Assembly: GCA_965178125.1 (NCBI GenBank)
Contig: OZ237757.1
Location: 930,001 to 994,000, forward strand
Reading direction: 5' to 3'
Length of the DNA stretch: 64,000 bases
From: Bilabrum cf. latius
Taxonomy: Eukaryota; Bigyra: Bicosoecida; Bigyra; Bicosoecida
Shown: positions 10,708 to 22,234 of the stretch, one piece after another
How the letters are laid out: every line of letters begins with the position of its first letter
How positions within the stretch are numbered: the stretch's first letter is position 1
Position numbers and translations under genes: made by a program
The notes under the pieces: model-generated
The model's database searches: none
What the model was told of the DNA's origin: nothing
What the model saw: only the letters and a program-made list of their open reading frames with translations

Positions 10708-13700
10708 TCACTGCCTCATGACCCCTGCCTGGGCCTCCTCCACTAGCGGGTGCGTTGTGTCAGCGCTCCCCAGAAGGCCCATCCTCTCCACTAAGTCCAG
10801 CACAGTCGCTTCCACGTGCAGCTCCAGGCCAACCGAGGCACTCGCGTCTGAATGCAAGCCAGCGTCTACACCAAGCCCGCCGAGACCATCTTCTCCGCCC
10901 TCTTCCTCACCAATACCCCCAGCGAGGCCCACAGCTCCCCCCTCCTCCTCCTCCTACTCCCCACCGCCACCCCCACCCACCCTCAGCAGAAGGAGGAAGA
11001 CCCTCCCCTCCCCCATTCCCTCCCCCATTCCTGCAGAGCCGCCCACACCCGCACCCGCACCCGCCAGCCCCCACACCACAGGAGAAGCCCCCCCTCTCCC
11101 GGCCCTCTCTCCAGCGGCGCCTTCCTCGGCACCCACAGACACAGGGACCCGGATAGACGCGATCGCGAGGCTGAGGTCGGCCCTGAACCGGACCCTCCCG
11201 CTCCTGAGATTAGCCACCAGAGCCTCGGGGGCTCCTTCTAGGGCCGCGGCCAGCTTCTCCACACCCGATGGGCCCGCCGGACCTGGGGTGGGGGGTGAGG
11301 GTAGTGACGACGACGGCATGGACTCTCCTTGCCCACGCTGCCCGGTGGAAGCACTCTAAGGCAAGACGGTGCCGGTGCCCATGGGCACCAGCATGTGAGA
11401 GGCAGGGGCCATGCCGGGGAGGGCGGCAGGCAGCGGCAGCTGGGAGCGGAGTGCCTTGGCCAGCAAGTGCAGCACCACCCCCAGCTGCAGGCTGAACTCC
11501 ACCCGCTCCGCCCTCACCCTGGCCCGCACACCCTCCCCCATGGTGGCCTCCAGACGGGGGTCCAGCACCTCCTACCCCCCGTCCAGCCGCAGCAGCCCCA
11601 GCAGCGTCTTCATTGCAGGGGGTAGCCCGCGCATGGGCTCGCCCGGCTACCCAGGCCCCAGCCGCGCCCGCAGCAGCAGCGGTTCCCTTCCGCTCGCGTT
11701 GGACGAGTAGGAGCTCCCACCGGCCCGCCGCAGCCGAGCACCACCTCTGCCCCTGCCGCTGCCACTGCCACCACCACTGCTGCTGCTAGTGCTGCTGGTG
11801 CCTCCATGAGTTTGCCCGCGGGCATCGCGGACGGCCCGATCCACTGCGGCCTTGATCCGGTCCTACAGAGGCTCTCCCCCGTCTGCTACCCCACCCGTCG
11901 TCCCCTTGCCCTTGTCCAACTCGGCCAGCACGGCCTGACTCACCGCATCCACGAGCTGGCTGGCCTCCCGCTCCTCTGATCCCCCTGCATGCCCGTCTTC
12001 GTCTCCCGGCCCCGTGCTCTGCACGAGGTGAACGTCCACAGCAAAGATGCGCAGCAGCATGGCAGTTGCGAGCCACATCTCCGGCATGGCGTCCGCTGCC
12101 CGCCTCGCCCGCAGTGTCCTCGTGAGGGCCTCCAGCGGGCCCGCGGGACCCCCGCCCCTTTCCCCACTGGCCAAAGCGGCGCCCAGTGCATCGGCCCAGT
12201 CCGCGTACAGAGGAGTCTCGCATCTTGCCGCGGGACTCGCCGCGAACCGGGCCAGCCGCACCTCCTCCAGCGCCCCTGCAGCCTCGGCGGCTCGTATGCG
12301 GCCAGTCGATGCCGCCACGCTCGACATGCGGCCCCGCCCCACTGCCCCCTGCAAGCCGGCAGTGCCCAGCTCGGCAGAATCAGCCTCGTCCTCCCCCAGC
12401 CCGCTATCCCTCATGGCTCGCAGCTGCTGCTCGCCGCCCGTGTAGGACCGTGCGTTTCGTTCCGCCTCTGCCAGCGCCCCGTGCGCCGCCCTGACCCACT
12501 CCTACCTCAGCTCGTTGGTCATGGGTGCCTCTGCCCTCACTTCGAAGAAGGAAGACGCAGCCGTGCGGGCCCCGGAGGCACCGTGCCAGGGCCAGGGCGG
12601 CCTCCCGTCCACCGAACCGGACATGGAGGAGCCCAGAGAGCTGGGCCCGCTGCTGCCACCCTCCCCCTTACGGTCCATCCCAGTCTCCCTTGACTGCCAC
12701 ACCGAGGCCCGGCGGCCCATCCGCCCAGCGGCCATGTCACCGAGGGAGGCACCCTTCGAGTCCCAGCAGTCGCTCGGGATGGGAAGCAGGTGGAAGGACG
12801 TGCCTGCGGGCAGGGCGGCCAGCACCCCTTCATCCACCTCGCTGGCAGACGCGTCCTCCCTCCCGTGTGACATGTCCAGCCCTTTGAGGCCCGGGGGCAT
12901 CGAGCCGCTGCTCATCTGACGGCGGGTCTGATCTGCATCTGCGGTGCCCCTATCCTGGCGATCCAGGAGAGACTGGGCAGGCATAGGGCGCCCCTTCTGC
13001 TTCACCTCCCCGTTCTCGTCCTCTTCCTCTTCCGAGTCCCTCGACAGCTGCCTCTGCCGCTCCTCCTGAAGGGCGGACTGAAGGGCGGGCCGCAGGGCCA
13101 GCTGCCTCCGGCGAAGCTCCTCTGCCCAGCGGCCACCGTGCACCCTCCGGAGCCGGAACAGCAGCCGCGGAAGGTTGCCCAGCTGTGAGGGCAGCGGCAG
13201 CGGGGGCAGCACCACACCGCTGGCGCTCTCCACCGCCACGCCCCGCACCCAGCCCAGCACCCGCGCCCCCTGGCCCCCGTGGAAGCCCAGCCCGATGCGG
13301 CGCACAGAGGCCGATTGCACCACACCGTGCGCGATCTCTATCCCGGTGCGCGCCACGTGCATGGCCTGACCCACCACCGCCGCGAGCGCAGCCGTGTTCC
13401 GGGCACTGATCCCGGCAGCGCCCCCCGGTCTGGATGCAGATCCAGCGGGGCTTCCCTGTGCCGCGCCGGTGCGACGCTGCTGCAGAAGGGCCGCGCTGGA
13501 AGCAACCCGCGGTAGGTGTCTCGAGCTCCCGCCGATGCGCAGCGGCGTGCCCCCACGCCTGGCAATTAGAGCCCGTGGCCCAGTGGTGGTGAGGGAGGAC
13601 GAGGGGCTGGATCCGGGGGCCACAGGCGGTTTGCGGCTCGCCGGATTGCTCATGCTATTGCTGGTCCCTGGACTAGCATCAGTGGAGGATGGCCCTCCAT

Positions 13701-16700
13701 CGCCTCCACCTACTGGCAGGACCTGCATGCTGAGCGCGCGGGGCACCGCGGGTCTCTTGCGCCTGCGGTTTGCAGCCCCTAGAGACGACAGCGGCGTCCC
13801 GGGGGCAACCATGCCATTGGCATCCGCCGCTCGACCCCCAGCAGCAATGCCGATTCCCTCCGCTTCGCTCACAGAGCTATCTGCTGCAAGGCCATACGAC
13901 CCTCCCCCGCTCCTGCCCCCGTCACTCCCGCGATCCATGCCCCCTGCTTCTGCCTGGCTGTCCTCCGAGTCAGACCCGAAGTACTCCGAGCTCGCCACCG
14001 ACACGTCCCCGGAGAGCCAGCCACCAGTGGGCAGCGTCGGTCCCCTGGCCCTTCGCATGAAGGGGGCCGCCGCCCGCCGCTCCCCCAGAGCCACGAGAGC
14101 CCGCAGCTCCTTCACGTCCTCGTCCTCCTCGTCCTCGTCGCCCCCACCCGAGCCCCGTCCTCCCTTGCCTTTCCTGGCAACGTGCGCCAACACAGCGGCA
14201 GCCACCTCGGACCCAGCGGCCAGGGCTGGCTCCATGGCCACGGCCAGCGACGCGCGCACGACCTTGACGTCGGCTCGCACAGGCAGCGCGGACAGCTCCA
14301 GCACGCGCCGGAAGAGGCCGGCCACGTCCACGGCGGCGGGTAGAGCGGGTGCTGCCGCCACGAGCACCTCGGGGTCAGCCCCTTGCTCCCTGGAGGGCAC
14401 CACAACGGCCACTCGAGCGGGTGGAGGGGGTGCCCGCCCGCCACCGATTTCCACCGCGCCCGCAGACCGACTGCCGGCCAGCGCGGCAATGGCTGTGGCA
14501 GCCGAGGCCCGCACGTCTACCAGCCGCTGCCAGGCCCGCAGCAGCCTCGCGACAGCCCCCTCGTCCGATGGGTCAGGGAATTGCACGCTGGCCGGGCCCG
14601 TGTACCTCGTTTGCTTGCTGGGTGGCTCCCCGTCCTGGCGAGGCGACGCAAAGGCTCCATGGGCCGGTGAACCAGCCCCAGGCGTGAGCAGGCTGTCCAC
14701 TCGAGCCAGCCTCGGCCCAACCACGAGTCTGAACACGTACTCGGACAGCTGCCAGACGCTCTGTAAGCCGGCCTCTGCCGCAACGGGCTTGCCCAGCGCG
14801 GGTGCTGCCCCTGCCGCCGCCCTGCTCTGAGCCCCCGTCCAGCACCCGGCCTGGGCGGCGGTCAGTCCCGCCAGCTGCCGGGCCACCCGCGCGGCGAGTT
14901 CCTTGTCTCCGGGTGACCGCAGCAGCAGCTTGACGGGAGGTAGGTCGGCACCGTCCTCCAGCGCCTGCTGTCGCTGGCCCCCGTGCATGACCCGCCTCCT
15001 CTCCAGCAATGCGGGCAGCGACACGGCCGCATCCAGCGGGGGAAGCTGTCTGGGGAGGGGCCTAGTCCATGGCGAGCTGAAGGTGCTTGCATCACTGCTT
15101 TGCGATTGACCGTCGCGCGGGAGAGGCCCGTTGCTTGCCTGCACAGCCACGCCCGCGGCACCTAGCTGGCCCCCTGTGGGTCCACCGCCCCTCTCCCCAA
15201 CTGATAACGGCCGACGCACCCGTGGCTGCAGCAGCAATGAGGCCCCTCTGGTCCGCGGGGCGTCCGGCAGCTGCATCATTGGCTGCTCGAGCGGTGGTGC
15301 CGCCTGCGAAGCAGCTGGGCCGGCAGCCAGTGCTGCGGCCCTGGCTGCCCTGGACGATCGCAGCTGGGGGGATCCCGGCTGCGGGGGGGCGGCAGCGGGC
15401 GGGGCAGAGCTGCTGGTGGCCTCATTGCCGGGCGACTTTGCCTGGTTCTTTCCCTTTTCCTTATCATTGCCCTTCCCTTTCGTTGGTTTCAGGAACGAGG
15501 ACAGCGACCGCTTGACTCGAGAAGCCACCGATGAGACCCCTCCGCCCGCACTTGCACTGCCCCCGCCACTGGCAGATACTTGACCCACATCAATCGCTCC
15601 CCCAGCCCCAGTGGCGAGCCCCCCCAGCCCGGCCTCCCCCGAGGGCACATCCTCCTCCAGCCCCCACAGCGCCTCCAGACTCGGAGCCCTCCCCGCCCCG
15701 AGCCCTGCCGCGCCCTCTGCAGCCCCGGCGTCAATCGGCACGTCCATCGCCGCGAGGGGGACAGAGGCCACGCGCGGGCGGAGGCTCAGCGACAGGGCGA
15801 GGGGCGGGCACAGCTGCTGCGCCGGTCGCATGGCCGCCAGCTTCCTCTGCAGGTCCTTGCGCTGTTCCTCGGTGGCTGCTCCCCCCATGCTCTCGGCCAG
15901 CTGGGAGACCAGCTGCCGCTGCCTGCTCCGTGGCGCGCTGGGGCTGTTCCCATCGCCCCTGCCGCCGCCCCCTGTGGATCCCGTGCGCTGACCTATGCGG
16001 GTGCGCGGCCCACCACCACCACTGCCACCGCCACCGCTGCCACCCCCCCGGCCCCTGCCCCACTGTCCCCCGCAGAGCACCTCGCCCGCCTCAGGCAGCA
16101 GCGCCCTTCCGATCAGGTTCCGCATGACGCGCGGCACCACGGCTCGGATCATGGACCTCAGGATGGAGGAAGGCACGGACACTGCCGCATCGATCCGCTT
16201 GTGCAGCGCGTGCAGCTCGAACGCGAAGGCACGCTGCTGCCTGTGCCCGCGACGTGGAGTGCTCGACGCACTCGTCACACCGGATCCGCTCCTCCCCACG
16301 AGCTCCTCTGCCTCGGGCCAGGACAGACCGGTGTCTTCCCTGATCTGAAACTCCTCCCCGTCCGACTCGACCAGCCGCCAGTTGCCCGGGCCCCTGGGCT
16401 GGCCGTCCCTGTCCCTCCCCGACCGCTGGTACACTGCGCAGGCGCGCATGGTCACGTCCAGCTGCAGCTGCACCGATGCTGCGTGCATGGCGGGCAGAGA
16501 GGGTCCCCTGAGCTTGACCCCGCCCACCCGCATGGACAGCCGCACCCGCGAGGCCTCCAGCCGAACCTCGATGCCGGCGGGGCGGCTGTGCAGGAAGGGT
16601 TGCTGCTGGCCCTGGGTAGACTCGTCGTTGCTTGTTGATGGAATGGGGACACCCAGCCGCGTGGCTCCCTGTGCGATAGCGCCAGCTTCGTCACGCAGTA

Positions 16701-17496
16701 CCTCGCCTGCCTGCCAGTGTGCAGCCCCAGTGGCACTGCCACTGGCACGGCTCTGGCTCGAGGGACTGCCAGTGGAGGTAGCTGGGCTCAAGGGAGGCCG
16801 AGCACCGGCAACGGCGGGCGGGCGGGCGCCCGCTGTCGCTGCTGAAGCACGGGCTGTCCCTGCGCTGTCCCGGTGCGCGGGTCCTCTGAGGAAGAGCGGT
16901 CGCAGGGACACGTCGAGCTTGCCGTGCACGTGCTCCACCCAGAGCATCCTTGCTCCGATGAATGCGTTGCCACCGCCCACCGCGACCCGAAACCCTTTGA
17001 TCCGCGGCAGGAACTGTCTGCACCTATGTGCATCTATTGTTCGTCGTAGGCGGCCAAGGAGCGCCTCCGTGGAAGCGATCTATCTCCACAACCGACGCAT
17101 TGTGTTGTCGGCCGGATCCATCTCCCGCAGGCCGGCCGCGTCGCCCGGCACGTCCCCGTTCGCCGCACCTGCGTGAGCTTGCTCGCTTTCACGAATCTGT
17201 TTAAGCTATGACAATGCCTCTTCGCGGCGTTCCTACAGTCGCGAAATTGTCTGCTGCGCTTGCTAAACAAGCTTGATGTCGTCAACCCGTGACGAGCTCC
17301 TCCAATGATCTGCCGCCCTCTTCATACTAAAATCAATGTATTCTTCAATTGCCTTGATCTCCTTTCGGGCAGAGGCCAGCATTCGATTTTCAACACGTAC
17401 GATAGCCGCCCGAGAGCCCGGCCAACGCACCCGATCTAGTCGGCTAGCATACGGCCCAATGGACTGTTGACTTCCCTATGTGCTAGATTCTGCCAT
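10708..17496 (-). CDS. Giant low-complexity protein of unknown function (about 2,262 residues)
   Basis: One minus-strand frame from ATG 17496 to TGA 10708-10710 is interrupted only by TAG codons. The N-terminal 130 residues are charged and helical, likely coiled coil (QQAQQTISRLQERREEALSQ). A possible folded beta-rich region follows (about 17000-16100: RIKGFRVAVGGGNAFIGARM, IEVRLEASRVRLSMRVGG, then a block ending VMRNLIGRALLPEAGEVL). Most of the rest is Gly/Ser/Ala/Pro-rich with islands of conserved-looking helix (around 14900-14300 and 12450-11900). Third positions are strongly G/C throughout, which supports translation. The family was not recognised; a lipid-binding or membrane-contact protein is only a guess. 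Small undetected introns cannot be excluded. Confidence 0.6.
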
Positions 17497-18210
17497 GCCG
17501 AAAACTCAACAGCGGTAAACACTCGGCAGTGTAGCCTGCGGGGAGGCGAGGAGCAGCCGCAGAGCAACTCGTGCCACAGTGGGATGCATCATGAGGTGGG
17601 TGGGTGAGGATCCGAGTGCGTTGCTGTGTGCCGCTGGTGGCATGGCACGATGGGCACCAGCAACCACAAGACACCGCATGGTGTTCTCAGCAAGATTGCC
17701 ATTGCCCTGGGTTTCGTTGGTGGCATCTAACCTGCCACTGCGGCACCAGACTTGCCAAGGGCAGGGGGGTTAGTGGCATGTGACGGGGCATTCGGGCCTC
17801 TGTGCTAGATCCATGGATTTTATCGAGAGCCTTCATGTACCCTCGCGCACTAGCTTTCACCGCTTCGGCATGCTAAGGCGACAAGATGGCCGCCGTGTCG
17901 CAGTGATGAACGTGCCTCCGCTGGCCCTCCGGCACTGGCAAGTGCGACGGGTAGCACAGCTGTGGTGGCTTGCGGCGCCCAATCCATGCTAATACGCTGC
18001 CTCTTACATTGATTTGCATGCGATCATGGTAAGAGAATGTCCATTCGAAGCAAAGTGATAGCAGCGTTGCAACGGACGGAACAGTGACCTACGCTTTCCG
18101 CGATTTTCCGTGCTCATTCATCGTATCGAGGCCAGTATGCCCACCATTAAATGCGCAAAGGTGTTGAAACGATTGAAAGGGTCGTATTTACTACCAATCA
18201 ATCCCATAGA
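17497..18210. other. Intergenic region, nothing recognised
   Basis: About 710 bp between two minus-strand genes show no convincing frame with TAG as sense, no rRNA- or tRNA-like fold that I could see by eye, and no long repeat. The promoter of the giant protein gene is expected next to 17497. Confidence 0.5.
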
Positions 18211-18652
18211 TCAGCCAATAGCTGCAGCCACCGCCTTCTTGATCTCGGTGATACTCTCTTGCCGCCAAGATCCGTACTTTTGAAAGAGTCGTCGCTGGTC
18301 CTTTTCCCACAGCACATCGCCAGATGACTGATCAATAACCTTGACAACAATAGGGTAGTCGTCAAGCCGCTCGCTTTCGACGGAGCACTCTCGTCCCGCC
18401 TCTTCGCATGCCTTCTTTACCGCAGCTGCCGCCGTTCGGTATTCCTGCATCCCTCCATCGCAATTGTGGCTGCAAAAGCATGATATATTTGGGAAAATAT
18501 CAGTTGCTCCATGTGTGTGCTCAATTGAGCGCACAACAGCAATGCATAGGGTGACGGCGCCAACTGCAACTACAGCCACTTGCTCACCAGAACTTTATCT
18601 TGAAGGAAGCAGCGGACTTAGCCGATAGTGTCGAAGCTCCTTTAGCTGCCAT
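18211..18652 (-). CDS. SelW/Rdx-family thioredoxin-like protein
   Basis: Exon 1 (ATG 18652 to 18588) and exon 2 (18469 to TGA 18211-18213) join across a 118-nt GTGAGC...TTTTGCAG intron to give 107 residues. The junction falls inside the first Cys codon of a CxxC motif and yields KIKFCHNCDGG, the redox motif expected after the first beta strand of SelW-like proteins. It is followed by a long helix (AAAAVKKACEEAG), a middle strand (PIVVKVIDQSSGDVLWEK) and a C-terminal helix ITEIKKAVAAAI. Length and strand order fit the SelW/Rdx family (small thiol-redox proteins). Both positions are Cys; no selenocysteine codon is used. Without the intron the CxxC is lost. Confidence 0.7.
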
Positions 18653-19434
18653 GGTGCACTTGATGTTATTTCCCGATTGTGTAGGTGGTATTTGTGAGCA
18701 GTCACAGCCGGTCACTTCTTCATCGTCACAGTGTCCACGATCAGCTGACCTCGTGACGACCCTTGGCCAAACGCGCACATCCGAGGCAGAAAGCCAGTGC
18801 TTCCACAGCTTTTCTGCTACACCGGAGCCAGTTATGGTGGAGACGCCTGCCGAGCTACTCGGATCTTGTTGAACGCAGTACCACCGGTACCACCGGTTAT
18901 GCTAGCCCCACAAGTACTGGTAATTTTAGGCGAGTGGAACCAGTGGTACCACTGCACGAGCATGGCAGATCCGATTGCCGCGCGCTTGGGGGTGCTGCTA
19001 CCAGCTCACATCTGCTGCTAGCCGGGACGAGGCAGCCTCTCGCCAGGCCGGGAGCACAGCCGGCTGCTGGTGGTTGAGTCCCGGTGCCCCGCACTCATGC
19101 CCCCTTCTTTCCCACTTCCCTGATAAGAGAGACAGCCTCAAATCGGTCGATTTGGCCCAATATGTCCACCAGGCTGCAGACTCGGCTGCCGGTGCATGCC
19201 GTCGTGCGGTGCGCTGCTAGCTGTAACTGGCACGTGCTTGGGATTTACGATCGACTGGGCGTGGTGCTTCTCAGATGGCGGGTTCAGTGGTTTGGGATAG
19301 GAGTATCCGTGCTTTCGTAGCAACCCCTTACGGCCAAAGCGTCACTACTTGGGAGGTAAGGTGCACATACCGCATAACAATATAGTGTCGGTTGACGAGG
19401 CGGAATACCCGTACATCAGCATTATACCTTGGTC
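18653..19434. other. Divergent intergenic region
   Basis: This 780-bp gap separates divergent genes (SelW-like on minus, GH3 on plus), so it should contain both promoters. A short CCACCGGTA-type imperfect repeat occurs around 18875-18960. No gene was recognised. Confidence 0.4.
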
Positions 19435-22008
19435 ATGATCTTGCTTGGCCCATGTGTGTTGTTCGCATCCCTGGCGCTAGCCTCGCTCCGATCCATGTCC
19501 CCGTCAAGCATTGCAGCAGAGACTGTTTGGAAAGATCCGAGCCAGCCGATCTCGTCGAGAGTCGATGCACTGCTAGGAGAGATGACCCTGGAAGAGAAGA
19601 TCACGCAGCTGTATATTGTGCACGTGCCAAATGAAACGTACATTTGGAATAATGCAACTTTGCTCGACAGCGGCATAGGGGCGCAGAAGCTCTCGCAGTT
19701 GCACAACACGGATTCACCGAGCTCCCTCGTCGCCGCCCGGAACGAGTACCAGGTGCGATTCATGAACCACTCTCGATTGCACATTCCCATGAGTTTCCAC
19801 ACGGAATCGCTCAGCTCGGCGGGTCCTGGCGGCACCTTCCCACCGATGGCAAACGCTCTCGGCTAGTCGTGGAACGCTTCCGTTGGCGTGGCCGTTGGGG
19901 CCGTGTTCGGCAAGGAGCTGCGCGCACTGGGCACAGACGTGGGATACTACGTGATTCAACCCGTGACCAAGCCTAGTTTCGGCCGCATCGAGGAGACATC
20001 GTCGGAGGACCCGAGACTGGCCGGCGAGTTCGCGGCGGCCCTGGCTCGGGGCATGCAGGGCGGCGGCATCGGGTCCAGCGAGCCGGTGCCCGCCCCTTCC
20101 ACGCTCTCCTACATGCCCTCGGACGGGGCGATCTTTGTGGCGAAGCATTTCCTCGGCTACGGCAACGAGGCCTACAACAGCGCGCCGGTCCACATGTCGG
20201 AGTACTACCTGCGCGACGCTTACCTGCCCGTGTGGAGGGGGGGCTTCTGGAGGGGCGGGGCCAGGGCGCTCATGTTCATGCATGCCTCGTGGAACGGGCT
20301 GTACGCCCACGCGTCCTCCGAGCTGGGCCAGGACATGCTCCGGTCCAGAGCCTCCGGGGCGCTCGGGTCGCAGGCCATGGGGGTAAGCGACTGCGCGTGC
20401 ATCCGGAATGCGTACAGGGACGGCATGGTCACCACGATGGAGTAGGCCGCGGTGCTGGGCCTGCGGGATGCCACCGTGGACCAGGAGCTGCAGTGCGGAG
20501 GGCCCGAGGCCTGGGTGTACCCGCTGCTGCCCGAGGCAGTGGCCCAGGGGCTCGTCTCCGAGGCAGTGGTGGACGACTCCGTGCGGCGAGTGCTCGCGTC
20601 CAAATTCGCCGCGGGTCTGTTCGAGTCTCCCTTCACGGATCCAGAGGCGTGGAAGACCCAGCTGCGGACTCCCGAGTCACTGCAGGTGGCGCTAGAGGCA
20701 TCCACCCAGTCCATCGTGCTGGCGGTCAACAGGAACAGCACCCTGCCCATGGACCTGAGCAGCATCCAGGGAACAGTGGCCGTGCTGGGGCCCAACGCCG
20801 CCTGTGGAACCAACGGTGTGTCCCCTCCTGAGGGCCTCTGCGACGCGATGGTGTCCATGCTGGGCAGGCTGTACGTGCAGCACGACGCATTCCCCATGCG
20901 CACCGTGCTGGACTCGCTCAACGCCAGCATCGCGGGGGCGGGCAAGGGGCCCTCCCTGCGCTTCGAGAGGGGTGCCGACATCCAGACCAGGGAGGTCAAC
21001 CCGACGCAGCTGCAGGCTGCCGTGACGGTCAGCAAGTCGGCCAGCGCCGTCTTCATGGTGCTGGGAGACGACGAGACCTCGTGCATCGAGGGCGGAGGGA
21101 CCCACTCGGGAGACAGGGATGACCTGGATCTGCCAGGCACGCAGATGCAGCTGCTCGAGGCCGTGGCGCAGGCGATCCCCGCGACCACCCCGCTGGTGGT
21201 GATGCTGGTCAACGGGCGCCCCGCGACCTTCGGGGCCGCGGGGGGCAACGCCGTGCTGCAGCGGGTGGACGCTCTCCTGGTCGGGGGCCGTGGGGGCGAG
21301 CGGGGGGCGGATGCCTTCGTGGACGTTCTTCAGGGGAACTCGGAGCCGTCTGGCCGCATGGCCCAGGCGTGGCCGCAGCGTGCCGCGGACCAGCTGGGTC
21401 CGAATTCAGGTCCTTGGTACCAGCCGAGAATGGCGGCGTATGGGAACTCGTCGATCCACCGGTGGGAGGTGCCCACCTGGTTCAAAGACCAGCCCTCGGA
21501 GGACATCCCGCTGTTCCCATTCGGGCACGGGTTGTCCTACACCCAGCTGGCCGTGTCGGCTGTGCACGCCGAGGCGCTGCCCGTGACCCCCGCGCCTTCG
21601 TCCTTCCCCGAGACGCAGCTGAACAGCACCATCCCCATGGGCAGCAAGGGGGTCGAGGTGCTCCCCGGGCAGGCGGTGGCCAGGGTCACGTGCACCATGT
21701 CCAACACCGGGAGCCGCAGGGGGGCCTTCGTGGTGCAGGTGTACGGACAGGACCCCAATGGGCTGGGGGTGGTGCGGTACTACGAGCGGCTTCTGGGCTT
21801 CCGGAAGGTCTGGGTGGAGGCGGGGGCTTCGGTCACGGCCACAGTGGACATCACCGCGGACGCACTCGTCATCACGGGGAGGCCTCAGGACGGGTATCCC
21901 TGGACCATCCCCGCGGGAACGTACCAGATCTTCGTGGGCGAGAGCTCCGACCCCAGGACCTGGAGCCCGAACGGCGGAGGGCCTGGCGTGGCACTCGTCA
22001 TCGAGTGA
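19435..22008 (+). CDS. Glycoside hydrolase family 3 protein (beta-glucosidase/xylosidase type), secreted
   Basis: The 857-codon frame (ATG 19435, TGA 22006-22008) contains TAG at 19864 and 20443. A hydrophobic N-terminus (MILLGPCVLFASLALASL) looks like a signal peptide. The (alpha/beta)8 domain has the family landmarks MTLEEKITQL, FGRIEETSSEDP, VAKHFLGYG (the KH pair) and MGVSDC, whose Asp is the probable catalytic nucleophile. The second domain has GRGGERGADAFVDVLQGNSE and PSGRMAQAWP. A C-terminal fibronectin-III-like domain has VTCTMSNTGSRRGAFVVQVY. The first TAG falls in the conserved GTFPPMANALG-x-SWN block, where its homologues have no gap. It likely acts on beta-linked glucans or oligosaccharides in the endomembrane system or outside the cell. 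Confidence 0.88.
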
Positions 22009-22234
22009 CGTGCTCCACGTTTTGAGCTGTTTCTCTCAGTCTCTAGCAAGGATCGAGTCATCGCGACGAAGTGCTCCTTCAATAGATTCGGTGGAACTGT
22101 GTGCCTGAATTCTCGCTCGCTGTTCGTCTCGGGCCGTGCGACGGCATACCGAGGTGCTTCTTTCTCTGAACCATGCACATAATCATAACCACAAAACGCA
22201 CTCGCCAAACCGCAGCGTGGGCGACTACCACAGG

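Noticed and set aside
10558-10710. TGA as a sense codon (Trp or selenocysteine)
   Set aside because: Only one candidate case was seen. TGA ends most other genes at the expected place, and the SelW-like protein has Cys at both redox positions.
17500-19430. tRNA or rRNA genes in host gaps, including a tRNA with CUA anticodon
   Set aside because: No T-arm/D-arm pattern was seen by eye; a proper tRNA scan was not possible.
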